DNA of 64,000 nt from Narthecium ossifragum (GCA_963920575.1 OY986967.1:10906061-10970060), one strand, 5' to 3'; positions 43,123 to 55,914 are shown, numbered from the stretch's first letter. Translations and numbers: made by a program. Notes: generated from the sequence alone by a model not told the origin.

Positions 43123-46100
43123 AGGCTGTAGATCCCAGGGATAGGATTAGGCTTGCGGTTGAGATTTTGAGCGTGGAATGAGATAGTTCTAGATCTAGAA
43201 CATCCTTGCATGGCTGTTTGCGAATGCGTGTGATGTGCATTAGTTAGGTTGATTGCTGTTGTGTTTTGATTTTCGGCTGTGTCGTGACGTCTCAAGGGGA
43301 GGTGTGCACGCACACCGGCGCTGTTCGTTCCCTCGCCTGACAGTGTATCTCCCCCCGTGCTGGAGATGAGCGAGTAGGGAATAGGACGTGTGTCGCCTTT
43401 ATACTCTTGGAGTCCCGAGAGGTGGACCCGTTGTGGTCCAGAGGAGATGTTGGAGATCCTTCGATAGTAGAGGACTGATTGAAGGAGGTGTCCCGGATCC
43501 CAAATGTTTTAGACATCCTGGATATCGCTTGTTTGGGAAGTCGTTTTCTTGCATTCCCAGGAAGTGATGCGTAGTGGCCCTTGTCAGGGCCACTAGGGAC
43601 ACTGTTGATTGTATGTTGAGAACAGTTCGCGTACCGTTCTCTGGCATCTACCCTGGAGGGTAGTGTACTTGGGAGTACCTTCCTCTGTTCGTGGTACTCG
43701 CACCGCGTGACAGCACGCGGGTTGGTTGGATCACCTGGCTCGGTATGCTGGAGTGACAGCGAGGGACGCCCTGGACTGTACTCTGGATACTGAGATCGAT
43801 GACTTGAGGGTTGACACCGGACTGTTGGTCGGTGGTCGTGGTGAGTTTCGGGGATGTCCCGGGTTTAGTGAGAAGCCAGGGTGGCCATTGGCAGAGTACA
43901 GTGGTTTCGACAGCAGCGTCATGCCAGTTCTTTGAGAGGTAGCCTGGACCGCCAGACTGAGAGGGAACCCACAGGGTGCTCGAGTACTAGTCGCCGAGAG
44001 CCTTTTCCGTCGACGGTGCTGGTTGCGAGGGGCGCGAGACGCTTACCGCAGAGCAGTCGGACGTGACACACGGCGTGGAGCAGAGCAGTGGGTTGATGCC
44101 TCAGCTGGGGTAGGTACCTGTGGCAGACGCGGTAGTTCAGATTCCAAATAGAGCCTTGCCGGAGACGAGGTAGCAATCGGTCTTACCGGAGTTTCACGCA
44201 CTTCTGGGCAGAGAGCAGCTTCAACAGCAGCCCATTTCAGAGCCGCCTTCTTCCAGATTTCAACTTGCAGTTTCAGCCTTCAGCTCTTGGAGTGTCTTGC
44301 GGCTCGTGGTTTCCTTGTGGCGCTGGGTGTTCTCCCTTTTGACTCGTCCCCGTGTAGCTGTGTTGGCTTGGGACTGGAGTCGGGTGTGACTTTGGGAGTA
44401 GCCACCAATTTGGGACAAGAGCTTAGGTTGATTGCTTTTGTCGGGGCGTTTTCTAGAGGCTGGAGACCTCTAGGTGTTTGTCGCCTACGTGTGGGACACG
44501 TTGGGGTTCGACGACTTCCTCGGTTTGCGTTGGTTGGTCACGCACCGAGTTGTGTTTGTTGGCCGTGGAGAGGTGTTGCAGGTACACCCGACGGCGTTGT
44601 TTTGCTCTTGTTGAAGGTCGCAGGTTGGCGCGCCTTCTGGTTACCGAGAGCTGGGGCTGCTCACCAGTCTGTGGTGAACTCATCTATTTTGTTTTTGTGG
44701 TTTCCCTCGTGTTATTGTTTGTGCATATGTCCTTTTGAGGATCTTCCAGGATTTTTCCGTTTTCGCAGGATTGCCGAGTTTGGACTCGAGGTTCGTTCGA
44801 GGTAATTCAACCAGTGTCCTCTGTGAACGCATCGTAGAGACCTTAGAGGCGAGTAGGCCACACTGTATTTGCGATAAATGCAACCGTCGAGGACATGTGT
44901 TCGCTCCTCCGGACCATGAGCAGCTGGACCGTGTGAACAGTTTCCGCCGCCTCAGCAGTTTCAGCAGTCACATCAGTAAGTTGTCCCCGAACCTTCCGTT
45001 ATCCGACGTGTACGTGGCCGTTCCAGTGCATCTCCGAGATACTCGTCAGCTCAGAGTTTTGTCGACCCTCTCGTAGGTCGGACTTCGCACCAGCTACAAT
45101 CAGATAAAGTTTCGAGATTGCAACATCCCGAGGGCAGTATTTAGTACGAGATACGGATTGTGTCAGCGACAGACAGATTAGTTGATCCAGTTGAGCTTGA
45201 AGCAGATATGTGACGGCAGAGATCGAAGACTGTATTCGAGATTCAACAAAGGCATCTCCAGGACCGTGGGACTGTTGACCAGGAGATCGGAGCTCTTGTC
45301 TTAAAGTCACTATGTTAGTGCCTTTAAGGGTGATAGCAACTGGTAGTTGCTAGAAAGGTTTCGACCTTTTGGGTATTTTACCTTTCAGTTTAGGCCAATG
45401 TCGTAGTTCTTACCTCGAACAGATGGGCCAGAGAAATTAGAATAACTTTAGCGGCGGTGACAACCCGTCAGTGACGGAGATGGAGACAGTTATCCAGTTT
45501 AGACAACACTCCTTACCACTCAGAAGATATCAGTATGTTAGTCCAGAGTGATGGTGATGTGAAGCGATGACACGAATCTTACAGAGGTCCGTGCCTAGAT
45601 TGATGCCCAGCGTGTAGATGAGAGTCAGACAGCGTCAGCATGCAGTAGGTTATGTTTCAGAGGCCGAGCCTCAGCTCAAGAGTTGTGCAATGATAGTGTT
45701 CAAGCGTCTTGCTCTTTTCCCTTGTTGGCCACCTCGGAGGCATGGTGGTATGTCGTGACCGTCATCAGCGTTGGTGGCACGATGTGCAGAGTTCATCCTC
45801 ACCACTTCACCTGTCATGAGGTGAAGACGGAGCATCAGCAGACAGCTGACCCATTGCAGCCTTTCTAGGGTCAGAGTGGAAGTAGAACCACATCATGGCG
45901 GGTGTCACCATCAGATTGTAGAAGACTCAGAGAGGTCGATGCAGATTTCAGCTGACAAGATCACACTCTGTGGTGGAGTTCGCTGGCTACAGCAGTTGAC
46001 AGTTCAGCTTTGGCATCGTATCGTTTGAGGCATAGGACGGCATCCCATGTTGATTTCAAGCTTATTGGCCATAGCTTGCAGAGGCTTCATCCACCGACTC

Positions 46101-46691
46101 AGACATCGTCACCCAATCTTCCGAAAATCAGCATAGATCAGGTCAGAATTGATAGAAGGTTTGCACATATCAAATGTGATCACCGTTTGAGTATGCAATT
46201 GACGACAGAGTGCTATTGAGGATGACTTACATATAGATCCAGCTAGATCGGCCAAGGAAGGACTGAAGTCGAGGTGTCTTGCTCTTTGAGGTTTCAGTCC
46301 ACGGTGAGACTGCTTGTCGGTTGACTTCATTCCATACCTACTAGTTGTGCTTCCTACCGTCACGTGTTCGAGCTGAGGAGGCACCGTCCAGATTCATCGA
46401 GTGTCAGCAGCTTTGACAGAGTAGAGCTTGAGATAGACAGATTATGCAGAGGTGTTGTATGAGTAACTTGGGAGCGCTGGAGGCGCATGGGCAGTTTGTC
46501 CCAAGTGGTTCTCTGTTTTGTGTGCGCGGTGGTTTGGGTTGGGGGCGTTGATGCCTAGTGCCTTGTGTGTTTGCTCGGGTTGTGAGCTTGCTAACCTTTT
46601 TGGTCTTGTGCAGGTGTGCTTGTTTTGCTTATTTGTTTTCGACCCTACTCTTATCGAATTTCGGGATGAAATTCCTTTAAGGGTGATAGGT
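43123..46691 (+). other. Internal domain of the LARD-like element, no intact genes
   Basis: 3.57 kb without any long coding frame having recognisable domains. Short frames on both strands look random. Near 44860-44990 the sequence reads CDKCNRRGHVFAPP, then (in another frame) a run of glutamine and proline codons (QFPPPQQFQQSHQ), resembling the zinc knuckle and Q-rich tail of a Ty3-type gag with the last cysteine lost. The domain ends ATTTCGGGATGAAATTCC, AAGGGTGATAGGT, the usual purine-rich end before a 3' LTR. Confidence 0.75.
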
Positions 46692-49600
46692 TGTGAGGAC
46701 CCGTACCTCCAACCCGGGCTGACCGCTTGGGTCGAGGGTCTGGTTCTGTTGGTTTTGGGCTTGGTTGGCCTTGCTTCGCGATCTTCGTTGATCGTTGCGG
46801 CTCTGGGGGTAATATGGTAAATTATCCATGGCGGAGCTGGTTTCACACACGCGTTGTGCACACACGACAATGTGGTGATGTATGTGCTTGATTAGATCAT
46901 TAGGGGAATCCTAGATCGGAGGATCTTGATTAGATCAAGTTCTGAGTTTATGGGATCAGATCTGGCCAATCGGATGACTAGGATCTAATCGGATGACTAG
47001 GATCTAATCTTAAGCCATTAGTATTTGAGCCACCGTTTAACCCTTCCTTTGTTAGGGATTATTTCCGCCGTTAGAGAGAGGAGAGATACGCCGCGATTGA
47101 GAGAGAGATCGAGAGAGAGAGAGAGAGAGAGAGAGGCGGCACGACCCAACCGGAGAGAAGGAGAAGAGGAGAAGGCGACACCGGCGGCGGGGTTCCTTTT
47201 CTCGACGGTGGAGTTCTTGGCTACGGCGACCGCGGCAAGGAGGATGACATCAACGGCAACGGTGCTCGACGGTTGAGGAGTGGAACCAGCGGGGGTGCTC
47301 GTGACCAGAGAAGAGGAAGACTCCCGGATCTAGAGGTAGGGTTTGATCTAATCTCGTGATTAGGCTCTACTAGAGTAGAATAGGGTTTGATTCTTGTGGT
47401 TGTGGATTGTTGATTGCTCTGTGATTTTTCCGTGGCTCCGATGGTTGGAAACTGTTAGTTCTCTCATTCTTCTTGGATTTCTCTGTGGAGTTGTCTTGTG
47501 GATTTCGCGGCCTCTGGTTGTTGTTCTTCCGCGTTCATTGCATTGCCGCTTCCTAGATTTGTGATTTAATGGTGGATTTTGATGAGCTTTGTTCCCATTA
47601 TCTGTTTGTTTTTTTTGTGGACTCCGACGTGGTTTTATCTCCTTCTCCGATGTTATACTATGGATTCCGATGATAGGCCGTGCTCTGTTTTCGTCCCATG
47701 TTCTTGCTTCTCTTGTTTTGCCGCCGTGGTTACATGCTATGGATTAGTGGTGGTTTCTTTACGAGATTTCTCCCATGTTCTTCACTCCCCTGTACTGTCC
47801 GGCGAGATGCATTTTGGCCTAGGAGTTGGGGATGCTTTCCATTCTCTCTTGTTGCTGGATTTTGATGGAATTCGAATACAATACTACGTTTTCTCCCCCG
47901 ACTTCCTCTTGCATCTCTTTGCTGCCATTACTTGTATCTACGGAGTAGTGGTAGGCACTAGGGAGATTCCCCCCCCCCCCCCCCCCCCCTTTCCTCTGTT
48001 TTTGGTGGTTGTCAATGCTGTGTCATGGGGTTTGAGGCTGTCGGATTTGCATTGTTGCAGCTGCTATGTTTCCTGTGGGTTCGTTGGTGTCTTCCTCTCT
48101 CTCCAGTATGCATTGCTCTGTTTATCCCCTGTATTGCATGGGTTGCTTGAGGTGTTTGAGCTTCCATGTCCTCCCCTGTTCTCGGGTTTAGAACTATGCT
48201 AACTCTGTCTCCATCGTTCATAGTGTGCATGACAGAGACTGGGGCACAGCTCTTCGGGTAAAAAAAGTTCTTTGTTGTTTGGATTTCTTTGGGATCAACT
48301 GGTGATGGTTGAGATTTCTTTTGGAATGCCGCGATAGAGTTTTTGACTTCCCCTGTTTTTCTGGCTCTCGGATTTTGGTTCTTCATATTTGATTAAATGC
48401 CAATAGGAAAGTTTTCCAATTAGACATCTGAGAACTTCTTGTTTCCTCGATTGCTCTGTGGGAATTCTTAATCTGTGATTGCACGCCTTAATTGGTATAG
48501 CGGTTAATAACCCCTCTATTTAATTTTATGCTAAATCTTGTTGTCATTTGATATGATCTTAATATCTTGTAAATCCCCATGTTTTACTGTATATTGCCAT
48601 TTGATATGATCTTAATATCTTGTAAGCCTAGGGTCGGCGGTGTGCCCGTTTTTATTTATTTTGTGGAAATGCTTATATTGTGCGGGCCAGTGGTGCCCTA
48701 TTAATTGATTAACTGGGGGTGTGCCCATTGTACAATTTCTGGTTGACGGTCGTAATGCCGAAATTTGAATTGAAATGTGATAATACTGAAATAGCTTAAC
48801 TCTCTTTTATGTCTTATATGATAAATTGGACATGCCTGATGAGATGTCATGTAGAGACACCTAGGCCTAGTTGTTTGAATAGGCTCATGCATGATAATTG
48901 CATTAGAGACATTCAGGCTAGGTGGTAGGCGATAGTTTCGATCGCCGATCCGGGGTTTTCGGGTAGCCCGGATCTAGCCCTAGGGCCGGGGTTTGGGTAG
49001 TCGAGGATTAGGGCGTGATTGTCATCAATGATTATGTTTGATATCATTTGAGGTTATTGCTATAGTCGACCATGGATTAAATATTTATATTTGAGGTGTA
49101 AAGGTCGTGTCGGTCTCCAAGGCCAAGTGCTAAGGATGGTTGTCGATGCGTTCCCGAACATGTGTGTCCCCGCGAGAGATGGTATGACTGGGCAGGGTGG
49201 TACCTGGACAGGAGCCCGCAGTCTTTGTTTCCTCTCGTTTGTTCTTGGGTAAAAGTGATCCCGCATGGTACCGTTCCCCTGTTGGTGCTTAGGGTGATCT
49301 TGGTAATATTTTCAAGAGAGAGGTTCATGACGGGAGCCCTTTGGACATCGATAGGGTTATGGGACCCTTAGCATTCCTTAGACTTAGGCGGAGAACGACA
49401 CAATTGCAGTTTTCCCCTCTTTTCTGTGCGACGTAGAGTAGAACCCTACTGGGCATTATTGCTCACCCTACCTGGGCTGCATCGGCGATGCATGTCAATG
49501 CAGTTCCTTCTTTCAGGTATTCCTTTAGAAGATGGCGCGGCATTTCGAGGTGATCGAGGACTTGGAGCGTTGAGGAGTTCTTCTACAGATGATTTACAGT

Positions 49601-49920
49601 TTTAATCAGAGATGTACAAATTGATGTATAAAATGATGTATTCAAGGATATAATTGTATGATTATTAAATTCAGTTGTATTTGAGAAGTATTGTAATATT
49701 TTTTGATATAAATGTTGAGGAATGTGAGAATGTTGAAATTGTAAAATGTACAGGTTTCTTGTGTTGTAATTATAAAGGGGATTTGCCAAAATTTTTATGA
49801 ACTTGAGGAATTAAATTGTTTAAATTCATAGCAGATAATTGGTGTGCCAATTGATGATGTAAACAGGTTTAGGTGGCTCACGCCTCGATCTGGATGGGTT
49901 TTCTGGGTCGGGGCGTGACA
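46692..49920 (+). repeat. 3' LTR of the LARD-like element
   Basis: 3229 bp, starting TGTGAGGACCCGTACC and ending GGGTCGGGGCGTGACA. It carries the same 207-codon open frame as the 5' LTR (47579-48202 here; 40776-41399 there), passing through a C run of about 19-20 bases; the product is hydrophobic, cysteine-rich and of no known family, so I do not call it a gene. Confidence 0.95.
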
Positions 49921-49925
49921 GTCTC

Positions 49926-51542
49926 CTTCTCATATTTCTCACGCTAGGTAATTCACGGGGTTGTCTCTATTCCTGGTGTTAGACAATGGACTCTGTCTGT
50001 TGTGTATGGTGCTAGAAGTGTAACAGAGAGGAAGGATTTGTGGGAGGTTCTATCCAAAGCTGTATCCCTGAATCTTCCTCATTTGGTTGTAGGTGACTTC
50101 AATGCAATCCTCTCGCCTGAAGAGAAGCTTGGAGGTGCTCCTTTCACCTTCGGGGCCTCGGAATGTGATTTTCTTCAGTTCGTGTGCTCGTCCGGGCTTG
50201 TGGACCTTGGCTTCATTGGCCATTTGTCACACATGGACCAACTGCCAGCATCTACCTCGAGTTTCTTCTGATTACTCCCCTCTCCTAATCTCTTTGGAGG
50301 AACAGAGGGCGGCGGAGGTTATGGTACTTTCAAGCTGGAGCACTGGTGGATTAAACAGGGCTCTTTCAAATGCTTAGTCAGAAGGAAGTCGAGACAGCTG
50401 AACGGGGGATCCAGGCAGTATGCTTTCTCCTCTAAAATCAAAGCTGTTAAGGAGGAGGTGAAGAAGTGGGATCGGAGGTCTTCTGTCATTGATATTTTTG
50501 GTGTTAGTAGAAGCCTAGAGCATTGCTTGGAGAGTCTCTTTGTGAAGAAAGGCCGAGATGGATGGTCAGAGGAGGATGCCGCTCAACTTAAAGCTTTGGA
50601 ATCCAATTGGGTCACGGTGATTGAAAAGCAGGAGGTGATGGTGAATCAGAGATCAAGGGGTGAATGAGTCAAAGCCGTTGATCGCAATTCTAGTTTATTT
50701 CACAAATCAATGAATATGAAGGCGCATAGGTCCAGGGTTAATAGTCTTGTCCTTGAAGATGACAGATTTGTTGAAGATGATGATGAGTTAGGTGCAGCCT
50801 TTGTCAATGCATTCTCGCAATTATGGTCTAGTGTGGGTTCCTCCTCATCAGTTCTTTCACTGCCGGAGCTCCCTATGGTTGATGATGAGCTGCATTCTGG
50901 GCTGGTGGAGGAGGTGTTTGCCAGGGAGGTGAAGGAGATTGTCTTCAAGATGGGGAAGGGAAGATGCCCCGGTCCGGATGGAATTCCTGTAGAATTCTTC
51001 ACTGCGCATTGGCATATTGTGGGCAAGGATTTTGTTGGGCTCATTCAAGGCTTCTTCAGAACTGGTCACCTCCCCTCTAATTGGAATGAAACTCTTATTT
51101 CATTCGTTCCTAAATGCAAGCACCCTATGAGAGTTAAAGAGTTCAGGGCTATTAGTCTGTGCAACGTAGGCTACAAGGTGATTACCTCCATTAATGCTCA
51201 GAGGATGAAGCTGGTGTTGGATGGGATTATTGGAATGGAGCAGTCAGCCTTCGTGTTGGGCCGTTAGATTCATGACAATATTGATGCGGCGCTTGAAGTA
51301 GCACACTCGGTTTGAATGGCCCCCAAGTCGACGAGTCTGATGATGATCAAGGTAGACCTTAAATCAGCTTATGACCGAGTGGACTGGGACTTCTTGGAGA
51401 GGGTTTTACATGCTATGAACTTTCCTCACCTATGGACCAGATGGGCTATGGCTTGTGTTCAAGACCCATGTTTTTCCTTTATCGTCAACGGGCGGCTCTA
51501 TGGCAGAGTGTGGTCCAGCTGTGGCTTGAGGCAAGGTGACCC
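49926..51542 (+). pseudogene. LINE-F ORF2 part 1: endonuclease and N-terminal RT
   Basis: 49926-50271 encodes the endonuclease core (VVYGARS, LVVGDFNAIL, LVDLGFIG) continuing from before the LTR element. A shifted frame follows, then 50710-51267 encodes RT motifs (GRCPGPDGIPVEFF, VPKCKHP, VKEFRAISLCNVGYK, EQSAFVLGR) and 51316-51542 continues with KVDLKSAYDRVDW and GLRQGDP. Stops at about 50665, 51265 and 51313 (TAG/TGA in place of conserved residues) show it is dead. Confidence 0.9.
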
Positions 51543-53727
51543 TGTCGCGCCCCGACCCGCGTAGGCCCAACCGGGCCGAGCGACGCGAACCGGAACCTAA
51601 CCTACTGCGGGAATTTTGGCGAGGTTTCCTTCTAATCATAGTGGTCTCCCTAGCAATTGATAATCATCCTGTATTTACATACAATTACAAACCTCAAAAC
51701 TGAAACTGAATATATACAAATCCTCAACAGGGTAAAAGTTATACAAAATCTCTCCCGTAGGAGGCTAACTAAATAAAAAGGTTTAACTGATGATCGCCGC
51801 ACCTCAAGCACTGGCAGACGCCGCCACGTCACCAAACACCGGCCCGGTAGGGGCGACCGAAGAAGAGATAGCGCCAGCACCTGCAAAACCCAGCCCGGGT
51901 AGGAGTGAGCACTAAGCTCAGCAGGGACACTACATTACGACACTCACAAGGGAGGGAACACAACAGTGCCTCCCCCAAGTCTACCCTGGGTGTATACAAG
52001 GGTTCCATAACCCTACCGGAAGTCCGTGAACGCAGGCCCAAAACACTGCAGACTCTCAACAGGACACTGAACACTGTTTGGCGGGCAAGGACACCGCTGG
52101 GCAGGCACACCTCCACCCAAGAGTCAAGAACACTGGACACCGGCTACATCTCAGATGCAACTTGGAGTCGACATGACCTCTAAACATCAAACCACATATA
52201 TTCAGGTCATCTAACCATATCATCGAAATCGACTGAATACTACAAATCTAGTCCTGGACCAAGCTACCTGCAACGGTCCTAGAGCTAGATCCGGACTACC
52301 CGAAAGCCCCGGATCGGCGATCAACCCACCGCCAACGTCCTACACAGATGCAACTAATGCACAAAACAATGCATGCTATGAACACACGTAGAATAATACA
52401 GATAAGCATGCAAGAGTATGTGATGGTATATCAAACAAGGACTGGGCACGACACCCTGCCGGCCCGGGGTGGTGAACATGTAAGGTCTAGGAGCTGCTAC
52501 ATTGGTACCACCACGAACTGTTAGCAGTCCACCACAACACCTGCATTGCGAAGCAGCCCCGCAAACAACAGCTCACAGATATCACAGATAAAGCCCTCGG
52601 CGCACGCTGACATGCAAGGCTAAGGAAAGTTGTAGGGCTACCCGCCCGTTTATTCTAAACATCTCGGGAGTCATCACCCCCTCGGTTCACCACTACCCCT
52701 ATTATAGGGCTAACATGTTTAAACATATATACCAGGTATAAGACAGTAAAGAAAACCGTCATACAAAGCCCCACGGGCAAAAGCCACTTGAAAACACCCC
52801 TCAGCCAATAAGAGATCGATCTCCCTTCCCAAGGGGATCGATCTTCTTAGTACTTGGGAGAAAACTCGTCCCTGTCAACCGAAGGAGATCGATCTTCTCC
52901 ACCAGAAGGATCGATCTTCTTCGTGGCATGGAACCCGCCACATCCGCCTAGGCAAGGATCGATCTTCTCCCACCGAGGGATCGAACCTGCTCGGGCTGGG
53001 CGTGACACCCGACAAGGGATCGATCTTCCCTCAAGGGAGATCGATCCGAATGGGTTCTCCGACGACCGGACGGCGAGAAATACCGTCGGAAAATACAACC
53101 AAATCCCCCAAAACTCTGGGATCTGGTAGATCAAAGAACCACGAGTCCAAAATCGATGAGATCATGGGAAACCAACATGTATTAAAACAAAACTAAGCAA
53201 AAGATCACAATCAAACCGGAAAAACTCCAAAAACCCGAAAGATTGTAGGTAGGATCCCTACCTATGCAATAGCAGCTTCAATCCAAGCTACTAGGCCTTG
53301 GATCGTCCTCAAACTCCTTCAAAATCGCCAGATCTGAGCTCAAGATCCCCGGATTTCAAAAGGGTTTAAAGAAATCCGTTGCGTCCGCTTTATAGGCGGA
53401 TGAACCGACCTATGAGGGATCGATCTTTCCTCAAGAGAAGATCGATCTCTCATGACGATCACAGCTTGACCTTCTGGCACAAGGAGATCGATCTCTTAAC
53501 CAAAGAAGATCGATCTTATTTGTGCAGAAAGCTAAAATTGGGCAAGAGCTCAAGCCCAAGTCCGGATCTTTCGATCCCGGGTCCCACTAACCATTCTAGC
53601 CAAGCATTTCCACAATCATGGTAAGTGTGTGCACACGCGGGTATGAAACAAGCCGACAAGGCGTAATTTACCAAATTGCCCTTGCAGTCCATAACGAGCC
53701 ACAGGAGTAGAGGGACGGGTCCTCACA
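51543..53727 (-). mobile_element. Solo LTR-C (Ty3-type) inserted in LINE-F
   Basis: 2185 bp, TGTCGCGCCCCGACCC to GGTCCTCACA on the plus strand, flanked by GACCC (51538-51542) and GGCCC (53728-53732), a 5-bp duplication with one change. It is the closest relative of solo LTR-B in reverse orientation (shared GCGTGTGCACACAC, CCGGATCTAGCTCTAGG). It has no internal domain. Two GATCGATC clusters are present (52812-53045 and 53416-53516). Confidence 0.92.
52812..53045. repeat. Cluster of GATCGATC cores in LTR-C
   Basis: About seven cores in 230 bp, usually as GGATCGATCTTC or GAGATCGATCTCC, so the flanks differ from those of LTR-B (GGTCTC) although the core is kept. Four more cores lie at 53416-53516. 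Confidence 0.9.
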
Positions 53728-55836
53728 GGCCCTCTCTCACCTTACATTTTTTTGGTGGTCCAGGAGGTTTTATCCAGGATTCTTAAGGACCCTCGTTCTG
53801 GGTTGATTGGGCTCCAGTTCAAGGATTCATGTTTCACTCTATCACACCTCTTATTTGCATACGATTTCCTTTTCGTCACACGTGCTACGTGCCTTGAGGC
53901 GAGAAAACTGAAGCAGAAACTGTTGTTCTTCAAGGCACTCTCTGGAATTGCGATGAACCCAGCTAATTCCGGTATCATTTTCTCCAAGGTGGTGGATGGT
54001 GACAGGAGGTTGGCCATTAGACGGATTCTGGGTGTTCGCGAGGTTACAACATGGAATTATCTTGGTGTTCCCTTGGCTGTGAAGAAGCTGAGTACGGTGG
54101 ATTTTGCACCTCTCATGGAGAAACTTGCCAATAAAGTTCTCTCTTGGCAAGGAAAGAAACTGGCAGAGGCAGGTCGGGTTACTTTACTGCGCTCAGTCCT
54201 GCAAGGGATCCCTGCGTATGTAATGATGACGACACACATCCTAGCGGCTGTGATCTCTAAACTTGAACGGATATTCCGTGACTTCTTGTGGCAGGGCAAG
54301 AGTTCCGGGGTATCTAGGATTGCTTGGAGGAAAGTGTGTACACCAAAGGAATATGGAGGGCTTGGCATTAGAGATCTAGATGTTTGGCGGAGGGCACTCA
54401 AAATGAAGAGGATGGCATCTTTCTTGGAGGAGGAATCATCGATATGGAAGAATCTTGCAAGAGCTAAGTATGCTTGGCGGGAGATCTTACCATATGTCAG
54501 GGATGCAAGAAAGGGCTCTGTTCATTGGCGTAGGTTATGTGAAGCTTCAGAAGGATTGCGGAAGGGCTTCATCTGTGTTCCTAGTAGGAGGAGTAAGCTT
54601 AGTGTCCTCAAAGATAATTGGGTCCTGGGAGACCCGTTGCAGAGGAGGCCCCTGTTTGCTGTAGACATGGGTATAGAGAGCATGGTCCTGGGTGACTTGA
54701 TGGTAGATGGACAGTGGGATGTGGATAGGGTGAATGACTTTTTCCACGCCTCACTAGCTTTGGAGATCATGGCTGTCGATCTTCGGCCAGTGGATATGCG
54801 AGATGATGTCAAATGGGCGTTGGGCGGCTCCGGCAGCATCTCGACGTCGTTGGCCTATTTTTTAGCACTTCATTGTAGGAGAGGGGAGTCCTTACTGGTG
54901 GAGAACTGGAACTGGAGCAGTCTTTGTTGCTTGCCGGTTGGGCCGAGAGTTAGGCATTTTGCTTGGAAGATGATGCACGGCCGGCTGCCAGTGAGGGAGG
55001 TCCTTTGGAACTACTGCAGATATGCTGATAGAGAGTGTCCCCAGTGTCTTTCTACGTCGGAATCCATTGAACATGCTCTGTTTGGCTGCTATAAGGTGTG
55101 TGAATTCTTTCTCCTCCTTCTTGCCCAGTCTTGGCCAGCGGCTGCAAACTGGGGTTGCTTGGAGGACTTGATGGTGGACCTGCTGACTTCGGGCTCTTAG
55201 CGGCATGTTAAGAGAGTTAAGGCATTGATAGGCTATAGATTGTGGGCTATTTGGAAAGACAAGAACCAGTTGGTTTTCAATGAAAAAGGAGAGATGGAGA
55301 GTACTTTGCCCAGGAAAGCCTTGTGGATGGCAGAAGAGCATCTTCGTTCCTCCGGGGTAGTCGATCCGGAGGTCCGCATATGTGAAGATTTGGTGGTCCA
55401 AGCGGATGCGTCGGTAGATAGAAAATCCAAGAGGGCGGCAGTGGGTGCTGCTGGAGTCTCTGATGATGGTAATGTACGGTGGGCCAGAGGGGAGCCAATT
55501 CCAATGGTAGACTCGGTTTTAGAAGCTGAATTGTATGCTGTTTGGCAGGCGATCAAGTGGGCTCTTGAGATTGGCGAGAGGAAAATAGTGGTGGAGTCAG
55601 CCTCTAAATTTGTCGTGGATGTTCTCAAGGGCCACCGACCTTGGTCAATGAAGGTTGAGGGGGTTGTTAGGAGAATTTGGGTGGAAGCGTTGAGTTTAGA
55701 ATCTATCATGTTCTTATTCATCCCCCGCACTGGAAATTTGATTGCGGATGGGATTGCTAGATATTGCAGAGTTGGTCTGTCTTGTTTTATTTGGAATCCT
55801 TGGGATGGTGTGTGGCTATCTGTAGGATTGCCGTAG
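53728..55836 (+). pseudogene. LINE-F ORF2 part 2: C-terminal RT, zf-RVT, RNase H
   Basis: 53733-55200 is one long frame: PLSPYIFLVVQEVL, then LSHLLFAYDFLFV where the catalytic FADD has become FAYD, the thumb region (GVSRIAWRKVCTPKEYGGLG) and zf-RVT (PVGPRVRHFAWKMMHGRLPV, RECPQC). A stop precedes the RNase H frame (55225-55836: VVQADASVD, EAELYAVWQA, VVESASKFVV, IADGIARYC), in which the third catalytic aspartate (usually ESDS) is alanine. Both enzymes would be inactive. Confidence 0.92.
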
Positions 55837-55914
55837 GTTACTGTATCCTTATTTCCAAGCCTTTTAGGCTCATCTAATAATAATAATAAAAAACTTGGCA
55901 TGTGCATTACACAT

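Larger units (their letters stand above)
39921..49920 (+). mobile_element. Non-autonomous LTR retrotransposon (LARD-like), 10,000 bp
   Basis: Two long LTRs (39921-43107 and 46692-49920) enclose a 3.58-kb internal domain. A perfect 5-bp duplication GTCTC flanks it (39916-39920 and 49921-49925). The LTRs begin TGTGAGGACCCG and end GGGGCGTGACA. A primer site for initiator tRNA-Met follows the 5' LTR. The internal domain lacks protease, RT, RNase H and integrase; only a gag-like zinc-knuckle relic is seen. Ends and LTR motifs (CCCGGATCTAG, ACACACGCGT) relate it to the solo LTRs A-C. It must have been mobilised by enzymes of a related Ty3-type element. Confidence 0.95.
39830..55891 (+). mobile_element. 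LINE-F: LINE carrying two nested LTR insertions
   Basis: Outer boundaries are a 17-bp duplication with two mismatches, AACGTGACATGTGCATT (39813-39829) and AACTTGGCATGTGCATT (55892-55908). The LINE begins inside the endonuclease domain and ends GGCTCATCTAATAATAATAATAAAAA, like LINE-B. It is split by a 10,000-bp LTR retrotransposon (39921-49920) and a solo LTR (51543-53727). LINE sequence is continuous across both: GRKGGIVVVW lies before the first insertion and HGVVSIPG after it; GLRQGDP ends at the second and PLSPYIFLVVQEV resumes after it. The net LINE length is about 3.9 kb. Confidence 0.93.

Noticed and set aside
44287..45310. Frames of 60-170 codons in the internal domain of the 10-kb element
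   Set aside because: None contains a protease, RT, integrase or intact gag motif; only the decayed knuckle is worth recording.
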